From NCBI RefSeq assembly GCF_017377855.1, contig NZ_JAFREP010000003.1:372001-436000 (forward strand): 64,000 bases of DNA, given 5' to 3'. The notes beneath the pieces are model-generated. The model had not been told where the DNA came from, searched no databases, and worked only from the letters and a program-made list of their open reading frames with translations. The DNA is from Acanthopleuribacter pedis (GTDB lineage Bacteria; Acidobacteriota; Holophagae; Acanthopleuribacterales; Acanthopleuribacteraceae). Shown here one piece after another: positions 27,140 to 35,256 of this stretch (the first letter of the stretch is position 1; each line of letters opens with the position of its first letter). The translations under genes were made by a program, and so were the position numbers.

Positions 27140-29236
27140 TCAATACCGGTAGATCAATTTAAGCCGTAGGTTGCGTTCCTCGTTGGGGTAATCGAAGGGG
27201 ACCGTTGCTTCCGGGCTGGGATAGGTAATGGCCTCATCCAAAAGGTTGTAACAACTGAGTTGGGCCGAAAAACCTTGAACCCCGAAGGGCTCATTGATGC
27301 TCAGGGTGGTGTTGACCTGGTCGTATCCGGGATAGCGATCCCGTGGATCGGAAAGTCCGCGTCGGGCCTCGCCACGCCAGATCCACTCGCCGAACAGATT
27401 CAGGGTTTCGTTGAATCGGTGGTTCAGCATCAGGTGGCCCTTCTGGTTGGGCGTTTCCGGGAGACCGGTGTCGGTTTCGTCGATCTCCGTGTCTTGGTAA
27501 TTGTAGTTGATCCCGAAATAAGAGCCTTTGCCCCAGCGCGTGCGCAGCTCCCATTCGAGACCGGATGCGACCAATCCCGGTGCGTTCACGACCACCTGAA
27601 CCACCGAATCGGGCAGCGGGACCTGCACGATCAGGTCATCAATATCGGTGTAAAACAGCGTCAGACGGGTTTCGGTTCGGACGTTGGGCTCGAAACCCAC
27701 GCTCATCTCGTGGGTGCGCGCTGCTTCCGGCTTCACATCGGGGTTCGACAGGATCGACGGGTTGTTGGTGTTGTGCTGTTCGCTGAAGTTGGGCGCACGG
27801 AAGGCTTCACCGTAAAGCAACTTTAAGTTGAAGCGGTTTTTGACCCAAACCACGCCGAGCCGTGGGTTGAAATTGCCGCCGAAATCGCTGTAGCGGTCGT
27901 AACGGGCGCCCAGCGTGATGCGCCACTGGTCGGTGACATCCCAAATGTCTTCAACAAAAAGCGCCCAGAACTCGCGGCTGATGTTGCGGTTCCAGTTAAG
28001 GGTGTCGGTGAGATCGACCTCGGCGCCGAGCGGGGCCAGGTTGAGCGGGTTGAAATTGGCGTTGTAGCGAACCTCGTACTGGCGTTGGTGTTCCGCCGTG
28101 AGCCCAAACAGAATTTCGTGGCGCGGCAAGGCTTTGTAGGTGACCTCAAGGTCCGTGCCGAGCCGGTTGTTTTTGGCGTTGATCGTGCCGGAATAGGTTT
28201 CGGGAATGAAGGCAAAACCGCCGGTCGGCAACTGAATCGGCATGCCCTCCAAAAAGAGGTCAAAGGAAGGGCGGTACACCGTGTTGTCCTGATACATGCG
28301 GGACTTGAGCGACCAATCATCCGCCAGTTGCCAGGTGCGTTTGAGGTCGATGAAGTGCCCGTTGTTGAGGATGCGACCGCCGCGGTTGACGATGTTCTCG
28401 AAGCCGAGGAAGGGGCCGGTTCGTTTGCGGGTGTAGTGGGCGGTGAGTTCCCAATCCCGATAACCGAGCTTGAGGTGGGCGTCGTGTTTGCGGTTCCACC
28501 AATCCGCCGGGCCGGGTGCCAGTGAGGATTGGGTGCCGAGCAATTGGTCCAAAAACCGCGGCGCGTCCACCTCAATGTGGGGGTTGATGCCGTCGCTGGT
28601 GAGGTAATTCGCGTTCAGGGCCAAGGTCAGCGCGCCCCAGCGTTTGCCGAAACGGAGGTTGGCTTGGGCCGTATCGTGGTGGCCTTGGCTGAAATTGGCC
28701 TCGACGAAGTCGAGGTTATCGCCGTCGTGGGTAATGATGTTGACGATGGCGAGGAAGGCATTGGCGCCGTAAAGGGCGGAGCCCGGGCCGCGCACGATTT
28801 CGATGCGTTGGACGTGATCGAGGGGCGCGTCGTCGTGGAGCAACATCGCCGTGCCAAGCAGGATGTTGTTGACCACGTGGTTGTCGATCATAAACATGAT
28901 CTTTTCGCTGGACACACTTTTGATACCCCGTGCTTCAATCTCATAAAAACCCAGGGAGTTCACGGAAATGTTCATGCCGGGAACCGAGCGCAGCACCTCG
29001 GCCAGATTGCGCGCCCCCATATCGCGGATCTGCTGTTCCGAGATGACCGTCACCGAGGCTGCCGATTTGCGCAGGTTTTCCAGGGTGCGCGAGGCGGTAA
29101 TGACAAAGGACTCGGCCTGTAGGAACTTGAGTTCGTCCTCGAGGTTCATACTCTGGGTGTGTGCGAACGGCAGGGCGCAAGCGAAAAATAAAAGTGCCGT
29201 AAAACGAGCGAAAAAGAGGCGGCTTGAAGGGTTCAT
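27140..29236 (-). CDS. TonB-dependent outer-membrane receptor
   Basis: About 698 aa. I use the ATG at 29236; a TTG three bases earlier is the alternative, both served by GGAG. It has a signal peptide (LFFARFTALLFFACALPFAHTQS), a plug domain at about residues 40-160 (ESFVITASRTLENLRKSAAS, VISEQQIRDMGARNLAEVLR, RIEIVRGPGSALYGANAF) and a 22-strand-type barrel ending in an aromatic residue (LRLKLIYRY). The plug resembles the siderophore/vitamin B12/colicin I receptor group. Substrate unknown: no transporter, riboswitch or Fur-like site is seen next to it. TonB and ExbBD are not in the window. Confidence 0.92.
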   Translation of the reverse strand: MNPSSRLFFARFTALLFFACALPFAHTQSMNLEDELKFLQAESFVITASRTLENLRKSAASVTVISEQQIRDMGARNLAEVLRSVPGMNISVNSLGFYEIEARGIKSVSSEKIMFMIDNHVVNNILLGTAMLLHDDAPLDHVQRIEIVRGPGSALYGANAFLAIVNIITHDGDNLDFVEANFSQGHHDTAQANLRFGKRWGALTLALNANYLTSDGINPHIEVDAPRFLDQLLGTQSSLAPGPADWWNRKHDAHLKLGYRDWELTAHYTRKRTGPFLGFENIVNRGGRILNNGHFIDLKRTWQLADDWSLKSRMYQDNTVYRPSFDLFLEGMPIQLPTGGFAFIPETYSGTINAKNNRLGTDLEVTYKALPRHEILFGLTAEHQRQYEVRYNANFNPLNLAPLGAEVDLTDTLNWNRNISREFWALFVEDIWDVTDQWRITLGARYDRYSDFGGNFNPRLGVVWVKNRFNLKLLYGEAFRAPNFSEQHNTNNPSILSNPDVKPEAARTHEMSVGFEPNVRTETRLTLFYTDIDDLIVQVPLPDSVVQVVVNAPGLVASGLEWELRTRWGKGSYFGINYNYQDTEIDETDTGLPETPNQKGHLMLNHRFNETLNLFGEWIWRGEARRGLSDPRDRYPGYDQVNTTLSINEPFGVQGFSAQLSCYNLLDEAITYPSPEATVPFDYPNEERNLRLKLIYRY

Positions 29237-29835
29237 CAAATCTCATCTCCAGAGAAGATCCCCGCGGTGTGCGGGTCGGGTAGGCAAGCGGCGGAAGCGG
29301 TCTGGGAACGCGTTGAAAGGCGAGGGGGGAGGGCCGAGCCGGAACAGGCAGAGAAGTGGTTCAAGATCTTGGTTTACAGTGAGAAAGCGCGATTCGACCG
29401 CCACCTGGAACGCTGCATTGTACAGGAGTGCGGGGAGGACCGCGAGAGACTTTGGTGAAACCTTAGCGGCGACCGCCATGGGCTCGGGTCGGTCGACGGA
29501 ATGTGTCGCGCCCACGGCTCAGCCGGTGGGCGCGGCGAGGTTTTGGAAAGAGGCAATGTGCGGGTAAATGGGTGCGTCATGAGAAAGAATGGAGCGGATC
29601 CGGCTAATTCGCCCCGTGAAACAGAGTATTTCTGAAAAGGTACGGGGGATAGGTATTAGCGGGGGATTCCGTCATGAGTAGGTGTTTGTTGGTTCCCTAA
29701 TCTTTTCGGCAAAACACCGAAACCCTTTATTTTCTGGGGGCCGGGACGCTTGTTACCCGCGTTCTCTTTTCCGATCGGCGCGTCGCTTTGGTGTTGGCGC
29801 CCGCCTCGGGCAACCCGCTTTTTTCCCGTCCGCGC
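29237..29835. other. Region upstream of the TonB receptor
   Basis: No gene supported. It contains a strong GC-rich inverted repeat (GCGCCCAC...GTGGGCGC, about 29508-29533) lacking a T tract, which would lie in the leader of the receptor transcript or upstream of it. Several antisense-looking frames here have no ribosome sites. Confidence 0.4.
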
Positions 29836-29881
29836 AAAAAAAATACTCCGAATGACGGAAACAGGTTTCCATCATTCGGAG
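29836..29881 (-). terminator. Strong intrinsic terminator of the candidate small RNA
   Basis: A near-perfect stem, CTCCGAATGA-x-GGAAA pairing with TTTCC-x-TCATTCGGAG (one mismatch, four-base loop), at 29846-29881. On the minus strand it is followed by TATTTTTTTT. On the plus strand there is no T tract, so it acts leftward only. Confidence 0.85.
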
Positions 29882-29906
29882 CCTTCACTTAAACCCTTTA
29901 TACGTT
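29836..29906 (-). ncRNA. Candidate sigma-54-dependent small RNA
   Basis: A promoter-terminator pair with no open frame between them. The predicted transcript starts near 29906 (12 bases past the -12 GC) and ends at a T8 tract (A8 on the plus strand at 29836-29843). It would be about 70 nt: a roughly 25-nt single-stranded 5' part (containing AAAGGGTTTAAGTGAAGG), then a 15-bp stem-loop. The only downstream gene is the TonB receptor 600 bases away, and the terminator stands in between, so this is best read as a free-standing small RNA. Expression is unproven. Confidence 0.55.
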
Positions 29907-29916
29907 TGACGGTAAG

Positions 29917-29933
29917 TGCAGGGGCCGTGCCAA
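29917..29933 (-). promoter_or_regulatory. Sigma-54 (RpoN) -24/-12 promoter
   Basis: On the minus strand the sequence reads TTGGCACGGCCCCTGCA. TGGCAC is identical to the -24 consensus, CTGC stands for TTGC at -12, and the invariant GG and GC are exactly ten bases apart. Sigma-54 promoters need an enhancer-binding activator; its site is not identifiable here. Confidence 0.7.
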
Positions 29934-30041
29934 TTTTGTTGGTTCAAATAAGTTTAATTAAATCAGTGGACTAGATCTAGGATGGTGTTTTTTTACCAAA
30001 AGTTAGGGGCGCAACCGGCTGCGCATCATCACCCCCACGGT

Positions 30042-30073
30042 GACACCTGTAACTCGCGGGGTTACAGGGTGTC
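30042..30073. repeat. Inverted repeat (hairpin)
   Basis: GACACCTGTAAC, a seven-base loop and GTTACAGGGTGTC: 12 base pairs with one bulged G. It sits about 370 bases ahead of the periplasmic-binding gene pair, in a stretch with no supported gene. It could be an operator or an RNA leader element; nothing in the sequence decides. Confidence 0.6.
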
Positions 30074-30438
30074 CGACGACCCGGTTCGACGGCATCGTTC
30101 ATTCACCGCCGCGTAACACGTGCGACCCACGCACGGGCAGCATGGTGCCCAGCGCGGCCCGAGCCGGAAAAGGCACCGCCTTACTTGCGTTTGGCGGGAA
30201 CCGGGTCGTTTCGGGTGCGGCGGTGGGGTGGCTCGCGGCTTGTGTTGCGAACTGCCGCGGCCGGTGCCACCCCAATCCCTATTGCGCCCAATTCCTTGCT
30301 TGTGCTTTGGGTGCTAATGGGTATTTAATAGTTTTGTTCGTTCGCTGTTTTGCACATTTGCGAAGTGATTCACCCGGTTCCTCCTCCGCGTCGGGTGGGC
30401 TCCGCGCGTTATCGACTCATCGCGAATTGGGGAATTAT
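30074..30438. other. Leader region of periplasmic-binding gene pair
   Basis: The open frame of the next gene continues upstream to 30040 but encodes Arg/Cys/Gly-rich sequence without family character, so I treat 30074-30438 as non-coding. It presumably carries the promoter. No tRNA or riboswitch signature was found. Confidence 0.4.
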
Positions 30439-31305
30439 TTGTCGGCCGCCTGGGAATTTTTTGGTTGGATCCTCGCGAAAGCGCCCTTGCGCGCCGGGTC
30501 CCTATGTCGGTTGTTGTTTTTCCTTGTGCCGATGGTCTTGTTTGCCCAACACCCCGCCGAAAAAACCGTTTATTTCTACAGCTCCGAGACCAACATCAAC
30601 AATTTCAGTTTGTTGAAGAGCGAATTTGATGCATTTTTTCTTTCCCACGGCGGCTTTCGTTTTCAACCGTTTCGAGAAAAGGGGCAGTTTGAGCTTCAGG
30701 TACACGCGCAACCCAGCGGTGTGTTTCTTGTTTCGAGCTGGCACTTTCGCGATTTGGCCGAGTCCCTGGATCTGGAACCGGTTTTGGTAGGCAGTTTTCG
30801 CGGCCAAAATACCTATAAAAAAATCTTGATTACCCGCAAAGGGGTCACCGAGTTTCCCCCAAAGAAACGCCTCACCATCGCCTCTTCCGGCAGTGAGGAA
30901 TACGCCCACGTGTTGCTTGCCCAAATGGCCGGGGACCGCCTGTCCCCCAAGGATTACCGTCTGCTTACCGTGCCCAAGGACATCGATGCGTTGATGTCGG
31001 TGGGTTTCGGCATGGCCGATGCCGCCTTGGCAACCGAACGCAGCCTGGAAAAACTGGCCGACCTCAACCCAACCCTATACCGCGGCACCGTCAAGCAGGC
31101 TGAATCCGAGCAGGTGATGTTGCCGATTGTGGTGGTGAAAACGGGGATGGATGGCGAGGCGCGTGCCGTGATTCAGTCCTTCGAGTCTATGTCGGACAAA
31201 GCCGAGGGACGCCGAAAACTGAAGCTTTTGGGATTGGATGACTGGACGGCGCTTAGCGACGACCAACGTCGGCAACTTCTTCAAAAGAAACGAGGTGCTT
31301 TGTGA
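30439..31305 (+). CDS. PhnD-like periplasmic binding protein
   Basis: About 288 aa from the TTG at 30439, chosen because GGGGA lies five bases upstream. The exact start is uncertain. An export signal is visible as LCRLLFFLVPMVLFAQHP, unusually far from the start chosen (about residue 25), so a later TTG near 30484 is the alternative. The mature part has VYFYSSETNINNFSLLKSEFDAFF, FRGQNTYKKILITRKG, TIASSGSEEYAHVLLAQM and VGFGMADAALATERSLEKL, following the order of PhnD/phosphate-phosphonate-binding (type 2 periplasmic binding) domains. Its stop overlaps the GTG of the next gene (GTGA). No permease or ATPase gene is near, so it may act as a sensor subunit. Confidence 0.68.
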   Translation: MSAAWEFFGWILAKAPLRAGSLCRLLFFLVPMVLFAQHPAEKTVYFYSSETNINNFSLLKSEFDAFFLSHGGFRFQPFREKGQFELQVHAQPSGVFLVSSWHFRDLAESLDLEPVLVGSFRGQNTYKKILITRKGVTEFPPKKRLTIASSGSEEYAHVLLAQMAGDRLSPKDYRLLTVPKDIDALMSVGFGMADAALATERSLEKLADLNPTLYRGTVKQAESEQVMLPIVVVKTGMDGEARAVIQSFESMSDKAEGRRKLKLLGLDDWTALSDDQRRQLLQKKRGAL

Positions 31306-32279
31306 AGCAAGCGATCACTCGTTTTTCCGCGCTTTGCCGCCGGCACGGTTCACCTTGGTCAGGTTTTGCCTGTTGCCTTGCGCTGCTGTGGTTTGGGGTG
31401 AGCACGCTGTTTGCCACCGGCCGGGAGGGGGTGGTGATGGTGATTAACTCCGACGAAGAAGTTCCTTATTACCAGCAAGCCCAGCTCGAATTCCAAAAGA
31501 ACTTGGCCGAGAGCCGATCCCTGCATGTGGTCAATTTGGCCGGCAACAATGTGACCTCCGGCGAGTTGCGCAACATGGTTGTCAACCGTCGTCCGCAAGT
31601 GGTGTACGCCATCGGCAGCAAAGCGTACCTCTTGCTCAAGGATTTGGGCATTCAGCAACCGATCATTTTTTCATCGGTGATTAATTGGGAGCGGGTCCCA
31701 CTTGAGCGCGGCGTGCACGGCATCGCCAACGAGATCCCACCGCCGGTGCAGTTCTATTATTTCCGATACTTCTTCCCCAAGGTACGCCGGGTGGGGGTGT
31801 TGTACAACCGCGCGTTTAACCACGAACTGGTCAAAAAGGCCGAGGCCGCGGCGCGTGATGTCGGGATTGAGTTGGTGCCGCTTTCCGTGACCCGGCCACG
31901 TCGGGCGATCTCCCTACTGGAAAAAAATGCGGCAAACTTGGATGCACTGTGGTTGATTTCCGACCCCGTTGTGTTCTCAAAGAAAGAGCAGGTCGGGCGC
32001 TTGTTCGCGATTGCCGAGGCGGGTAAATTACCGGTGTTCGCTTATTCCGAGGCATTTACGGATCAGAAAGGCGTGTGTTTGGTGATTTCGGTAGATATCC
32101 CCACGGTGGGTCGTCAGGCGGCTGGTTTGATTGGTCGGGTGACCGAGGATCCGGGGATGAGTTCGCGGGTCCAGAGCCCGGCGGGCAGCTTTATCACGAT
32201 TAATCTCAAGCACATCAAAAACTTCGGCCTGGAGCTTAACGACGAGGCGCTCGATTCGGTGAATCACATCATCGAGTGA
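31302..32279 (+). CDS. ABC transporter substrate-binding protein (ABC_sub_bind family)
   Basis: About 325 aa, GTG start overlapping the previous stop. Signal peptide: an Arg/His-rich start, then GFACCLALLWFGVSTLFATG. The mature part has VYAIGSKAYLLLKDLGIQQPIIFSSVINW, VRRVGVLYNRAFNHELVKKAEAAARDVGIEL, ALWLISDPVVF and VISVDIPTVGRQAAGLIGRV, the layout of the TrpX/YtfQ-like ABC_sub_bind family (two Rossmann-like lobes). It is co-transcribed with the PhnD-like gene and followed by no transporter components, only a repeat array. The ligand is unknown; a periplasmic sensory pair for an unlinked partner is an inference. Confidence 0.82.
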   Translation: MKQAITRFSALCRRHGSPWSGFACCLALLWFGVSTLFATGREGVVMVINSDEEVPYYQQAQLEFQKNLAESRSLHVVNLAGNNVTSGELRNMVVNRRPQVVYAIGSKAYLLLKDLGIQQPIIFSSVINWERVPLERGVHGIANEIPPPVQFYYFRYFFPKVRRVGVLYNRAFNHELVKKAEAAARDVGIELVPLSVTRPRRAISLLEKNAANLDALWLISDPVVFSKKEQVGRLFAIAEAGKLPVFAYSEAFTDQKGVCLVISVDIPTVGRQAAGLIGRVTEDPGMSSRVQSPAGSFITINLKHIKNFGLELNDEALDSVNHIIE

Positions 32280-32287
32280 GGATGGCG

Positions 32288-32745
32288 GGGGCTGATCCGG
32301 CGAACCCCAACGGGGATTGCCCACCGGTGTGAGGAGATGTACGAGCGTGGGCTGATCCGGCGAACCCCAACGGGGATCGCCCACCGGTGTGAGGAGATGT
32401 ACGAGCGTGGGCTGATCCGGCGAACCCCAACGGGGATCGCACACCGGTGTGAGGAGATGTACGAGCGGGGGCTGATCCGGCGAACCCCAACGGGGATCGC
32501 CCACCGGTGTGAGGAGATGTACGAGCGAGGGCTGATCCGGCGAACCCCAACGGGGATCGCCCACCGGTGTGAGGAGATGTACGAGCGTGGGCTGATCCGG
32601 CGAACCCCAACGGGGATCGCCCACCGGTGTGAGGAGATGTACGAGCGAGGGCTGATCCGGCGAACCCCAACGGGGATCGCACACCAGTGTGAGGAGATGT
32701 ACGAGCGAGGGCTGATCCGGCGAACCCCAACGGGGATCGCACACC
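32288..32745 (+). repeat. 60-bp tandem repeat array, about 7.6 units
   Basis: Eight successive 60-base units, nearly identical, each containing GCTGATCCGGCGAACCCCAA and GTGTGAGGAGATGTACGAGC. They differ only at a few positions (T/G/A in GAGCGxGG, C/A in CGCxCACC, one G/A). The unit has a CCCC-AA-CGGGG hairpin. Since 60 is a multiple of three, several frames stay open, on the plus strand as a 20-residue repeat (MYERGLIRRTPTGIAHRCEE). The array starts within ten bases of the preceding stop and lies between convergent genes. Confidence 0.95.
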
Positions 32746-32939
32746 GAAATCCGTGGACCACAAAATATTTGAACCGTGAGCCGGAGGCGATCGTCCACCG
32801 GCTGCGCTGAAGGCGCAAAGGCGCCGAGGGCGCCGGTGATTTCAGCCCAGATCAAATGGTTGTAAAACAACCGTTTGCTCTGGGTCCCCGGGGGTTCCCG
32901 TTGTGCAGACGCTGAAGGCGTCGGCCTCACAACCATCAA
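32746..32939. other. Spacer between two tandem arrays, with hairpins
   Basis: No gene. Contains small stem-loops: GGTTG-TAAAA-CAACC (around 32858-32873) and GACGC-TGAAG-GCGTC (around 32909-32923), the latter echoed by CGCTGAAGGCGC at 32806. Confidence 0.5.
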
Positions 32940-33186
32940 CCAAAACGCCGGACCAATGATCGCCCCACTAACCAAAACGCCGGACCAATGATCGCCCCAC
33001 TAACCAAAACGCCGGACCAATGATCGCCCCATCAACCAAAACGCCGGACCAATGATCGCCCCATCAACCAAAACGCCGGACCAATGATCGCCCCACTAAC
33101 CAAAACGCCGGACCAATGATCGCCCCACTAACCAAAACGCCGGACCAATGATCGCCCCACTAACCAAAACGCCGGACCGATGATCC
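32940..33186 (+). repeat. 32-bp tandem repeat array, eight units
   Basis: Direct repeats starting every 32 bases at 32940, 32972, 33004, 33036, 33068, 33100, 33132 and 33164. The unit begins CCAAAACGCCGGACCAATGA and continues TCGCCCCACTAA; two units end CATCAA instead, and the last is degenerate. There are no spacers between units, so it is not a CRISPR. It lies 50 bases before the end of the DDAH-like gene. Confidence 0.95.
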
Positions 33187-33235
33187 CGCCAACATCCGAT
33201 TGGATCGGGATCATCCCCACGGCGCGGGTGTGCTG

Positions 33236-34006
33236 TTAAAAGCGGAGGCTGAGGCAGGAGAGGCCGCCGTCCATTTTTTCGACCTCGCTCATGTCGAGCA
33301 CGTGGACCGGCTTGCGCCAGGCGCGCAGGCGGGCTTCGGTTTTGGGGTAACCCGCGGGCATCAATAGGTTCTCGTTGATCCACAAGGTGTTGGCCGCGGG
33401 CGTTTCTTCCGGGGGCAGAACCCACTTCTCGAAATCCGCGAATTCCGGCAGCGCCAAGAAGGATTCGGTACCCAGCAACACATTGTCACCCAGGTAATTC
33501 ACCGAGGACTTGAGGTGCAGGCCCGCCGGGACCGCGACCGTGCTCCAGGTGAAACCCTGCTCGGAAACCAGCGCGCCGAGCTGTTCCGCGCCGGCCTCAT
33601 TGGTGCGGTCGGACAGGCCGATATAGAAATGGTCGCGCACCCGCATGACGTCGCCGCCGTCGAGGAAACCGGGTGCCTCGATGCGGGCCAAGTCGGCAAA
33701 GCCGGCCAGCGTTTCCGTCAGGGACAGGCCCTCGTGCAGCCGGGAAGGGGCGCCCGGCCGGGTGAGAACCGCCGTCCCGCCCGCGAAAACCACCGGGTCC
33801 TCGACGAAATGGCCGTCGGGGAATTCGGCGTTGGCCGGCAGAATGGTTACCGCCAGACCGAGTTCTTGCAACTTGGCCACGTAAGCCGCGTGTTGTTGTG
33901 ACATCAGCGTGTAGTTCGCGCCACGGTTGTCTTGGGTGGTCAGGCCGGCGGCGAAGTTCGGCGCCGGCTTTCGCACAATGGCGTTTTTAAAAAAAGTCTG
34001 ATCCAT
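33236..34006 (-). CDS. DDAH-like amidinohydrolase
   Basis: About 256 aa. Member of the guanidino-group-modifying superfamily, like dimethylarginine dimethylaminohydrolase (N-omega-methylarginines to citrulline and amines). Visible active-site pieces: FVEDPVVF and FLDGGDVMRV (substrate binding), His in GLHLKSSVNYLG, and the C-terminal nucleophile Cys in GGLSCLSLRF. Its ATG shares a base with the stop of the upstream mtnD-mtnC gene (TAATG), so translation is coupled to methionine salvage. Such an enzyme is not part of the standard salvage pathway; whether it processes a related guanidino or S-methyl compound is unknown. Confidence 0.85.
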   Translation of the reverse strand: MDQTFFKNAIVRKPAPNFAAGLTTQDNRGANYTLMSQQHAAYVAKLQELGLAVTILPANAEFPDGHFVEDPVVFAGGTAVLTRPGAPSRLHEGLSLTETLAGFADLARIEAPGFLDGGDVMRVRDHFYIGLSDRTNEAGAEQLGALVSEQGFTWSTVAVPAGLHLKSSVNYLGDNVLLGTESFLALPEFADFEKWVLPPEETPAANTLWINENLLMPAGYPKTEARLRAWRKPVHVLDMSEVEKMDGGLSCLSLRF

Positions 34007-35256
34007 TAGGAAACCGCCGCACCTGGCTGAATGGTGGCGAAGGTATCGGTCTGGGTGTGGAAGGGGTGGGCGGGTTGTTGCCCGTCGCGCACCAACCACC
34101 GGGTTTGCATGCCCGCCGCCCGTGCGCCGTCCAGTTCCGCGACCACATCGCTGAGGAACAGAATTTCGTGGGGGTCGACGCCGATTTCGGCCGCGATTTT
34201 GCGGTAGGATTCGGCTTCTTTTTTGGGGCCGGTCGTGGTGTCGAAGTACCCTTTGAACCAGGGGCGCAAATCGCCGAAGGTGGTGTGTTCGAACATCAAG
34301 TGCTGGGCCTTGATGGAGCCGGACGAGAAGATATACAGCGCCAAACCACTGTCGGCCCATTGTTTAAGCGCCGCGTGGGCGTCGTCGTAGAGGTGCGCTT
34401 GGAAATCGCCGTCGCGGTAGCCCTTCTCCCAAATCAGGCCTTGGATCGCCTTGAGCGGGGTGACCTTGCGGTCCTCGTCGATCCAGCGCAGCATCGTTTG
34501 CGCAATCGTCGCGTTGTCCGCGTCGGGTTGACCCGATTCTTCCCGTGCCTGGTCCAAAATAGCCGCCACCTGGGGTGCGTCGCCTTGAGCGGCCACGAAC
34601 GCGGCAAGGTGTTCTTTGGCGTAGGGGAACAGCACGTCTTTGACGAAGCTGATTGAGGAGGTGGTGCCCTCGATGTCGGTGACCACGGCTTTTACCGGTT
34701 CCGCGTGGACGTACATCGGGAAGTTCAAGGCGATGGGATTGTCCGTCCATTGGGCGACCCAACCCTCGGGATTGGTGAAAAAACGGATCGCGGCGAACTC
34801 GGGTTGGTTACCCATGTCGAACCAGTGTTTCGTGCCCGCGGGGACATGGATGAAATCGTTTTGAACGCACTGGGTGACGTAGATTTTGTCGTCGAGGTGC
34901 AGGTAAAACCAGCCGCTACCCTCGACAAAAAAACGGACCTCGTCTTCCGCGTGAATGTGCTCGGCCAAAAACTTTTGGCGAAACGCCTTGCGGTCGGGGT
35001 GACCGGCTTTGAGCCGCACCACGTCGACGGACTGGAACCCGTTTTCTTCTTTGATGCGCGCCACGTCGTCCGCGTAGGCCGCCAGCACCGCGTCTTGGTC
35101 CGCGTCGTCCGCCAGGGTTTTGTTCGCTTCCCAGCGCTCGAATTTGATGCCGACCCCGGCGAGCAGTTCGGCGATGCGGTCGCCGTCCACCGTGTGTTCC
35201 AAAATGGTTTGCGGGTCTTGTTCCGCGTAAATCGTCAGGCTACTTTGCACGCTCAT
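34006..35256 (-). CDS. Fused acireductone dioxygenase and enolase-phosphatase (MtnD-MtnC)
   Basis: About 416 aa. The start at 35256 has GAGGAG nine bases upstream; ATGs at 35265 and 35286 are too close to or upstream of that site. Residues about 1-180 are a cupin acireductone dioxygenase, with metal ligands in AEHIHAEDEVRFFVEG and a further His in FIHVPAGTKHWF. Residues about 190-416 are a HAD enolase-phosphatase: nucleophile Asp in VVTDIEGTTSSISFVKDVLF (Asp194), YIFSSGSIKAQ, GPKKEAESY and LFLSDVVAELDGA. Together they carry out successive steps: 2,3-diketo-5-methylthiopentyl-1-phosphate to acireductone to ketomethylthiobutyrate (the product depends on the metal). The order in the fusion is reversed relative to the reaction order. 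Start overlaps the mtnB stop (ATGA). Confidence 0.93.
   Translation of the reverse strand: MSVQSSLTIYAEQDPQTILEHTVDGDRIAELLAGVGIKFERWEANKTLADDADQDAVLAAYADDVARIKEENGFQSVDVVRLKAGHPDRKAFRQKFLAEHIHAEDEVRFFVEGSGWFYLHLDDKIYVTQCVQNDFIHVPAGTKHWFDMGNQPEFAAIRFFTNPEGWVAQWTDNPIALNFPMYVHAEPVKAVVTDIEGTTSSISFVKDVLFPYAKEHLAAFVAAQGDAPQVAAILDQAREESGQPDADNATIAQTMLRWIDEDRKVTPLKAIQGLIWEKGYRDGDFQAHLYDDAHAALKQWADSGLALYIFSSGSIKAQHLMFEHTTFGDLRPWFKGYFDTTTGPKKEAESYRKIAAEIGVDPHEILFLSDVVAELDGARAAGMQTRWLVRDGQQPAHPFHTQTDTFATIQPGAAVS

Noticed and set aside
26964..27152. 62-codon Lys/Ser/Pro-rich frame
   Set aside because: No ribosome site and overlaps the 3' end of the TonB receptor gene.
32337..32810. A repeat protein of 20-residue units across the 60-bp array
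   Set aside because: Frames stay open on both strands only because the unit is a multiple of three and lacks stops; there is no ribosome site or recognisable protein, and the array lies between convergent genes.
32940..33186. Possible CRISPR array
   Set aside because: The 32-bp units are head to tail with no spacers, and no cas-like gene is nearby.
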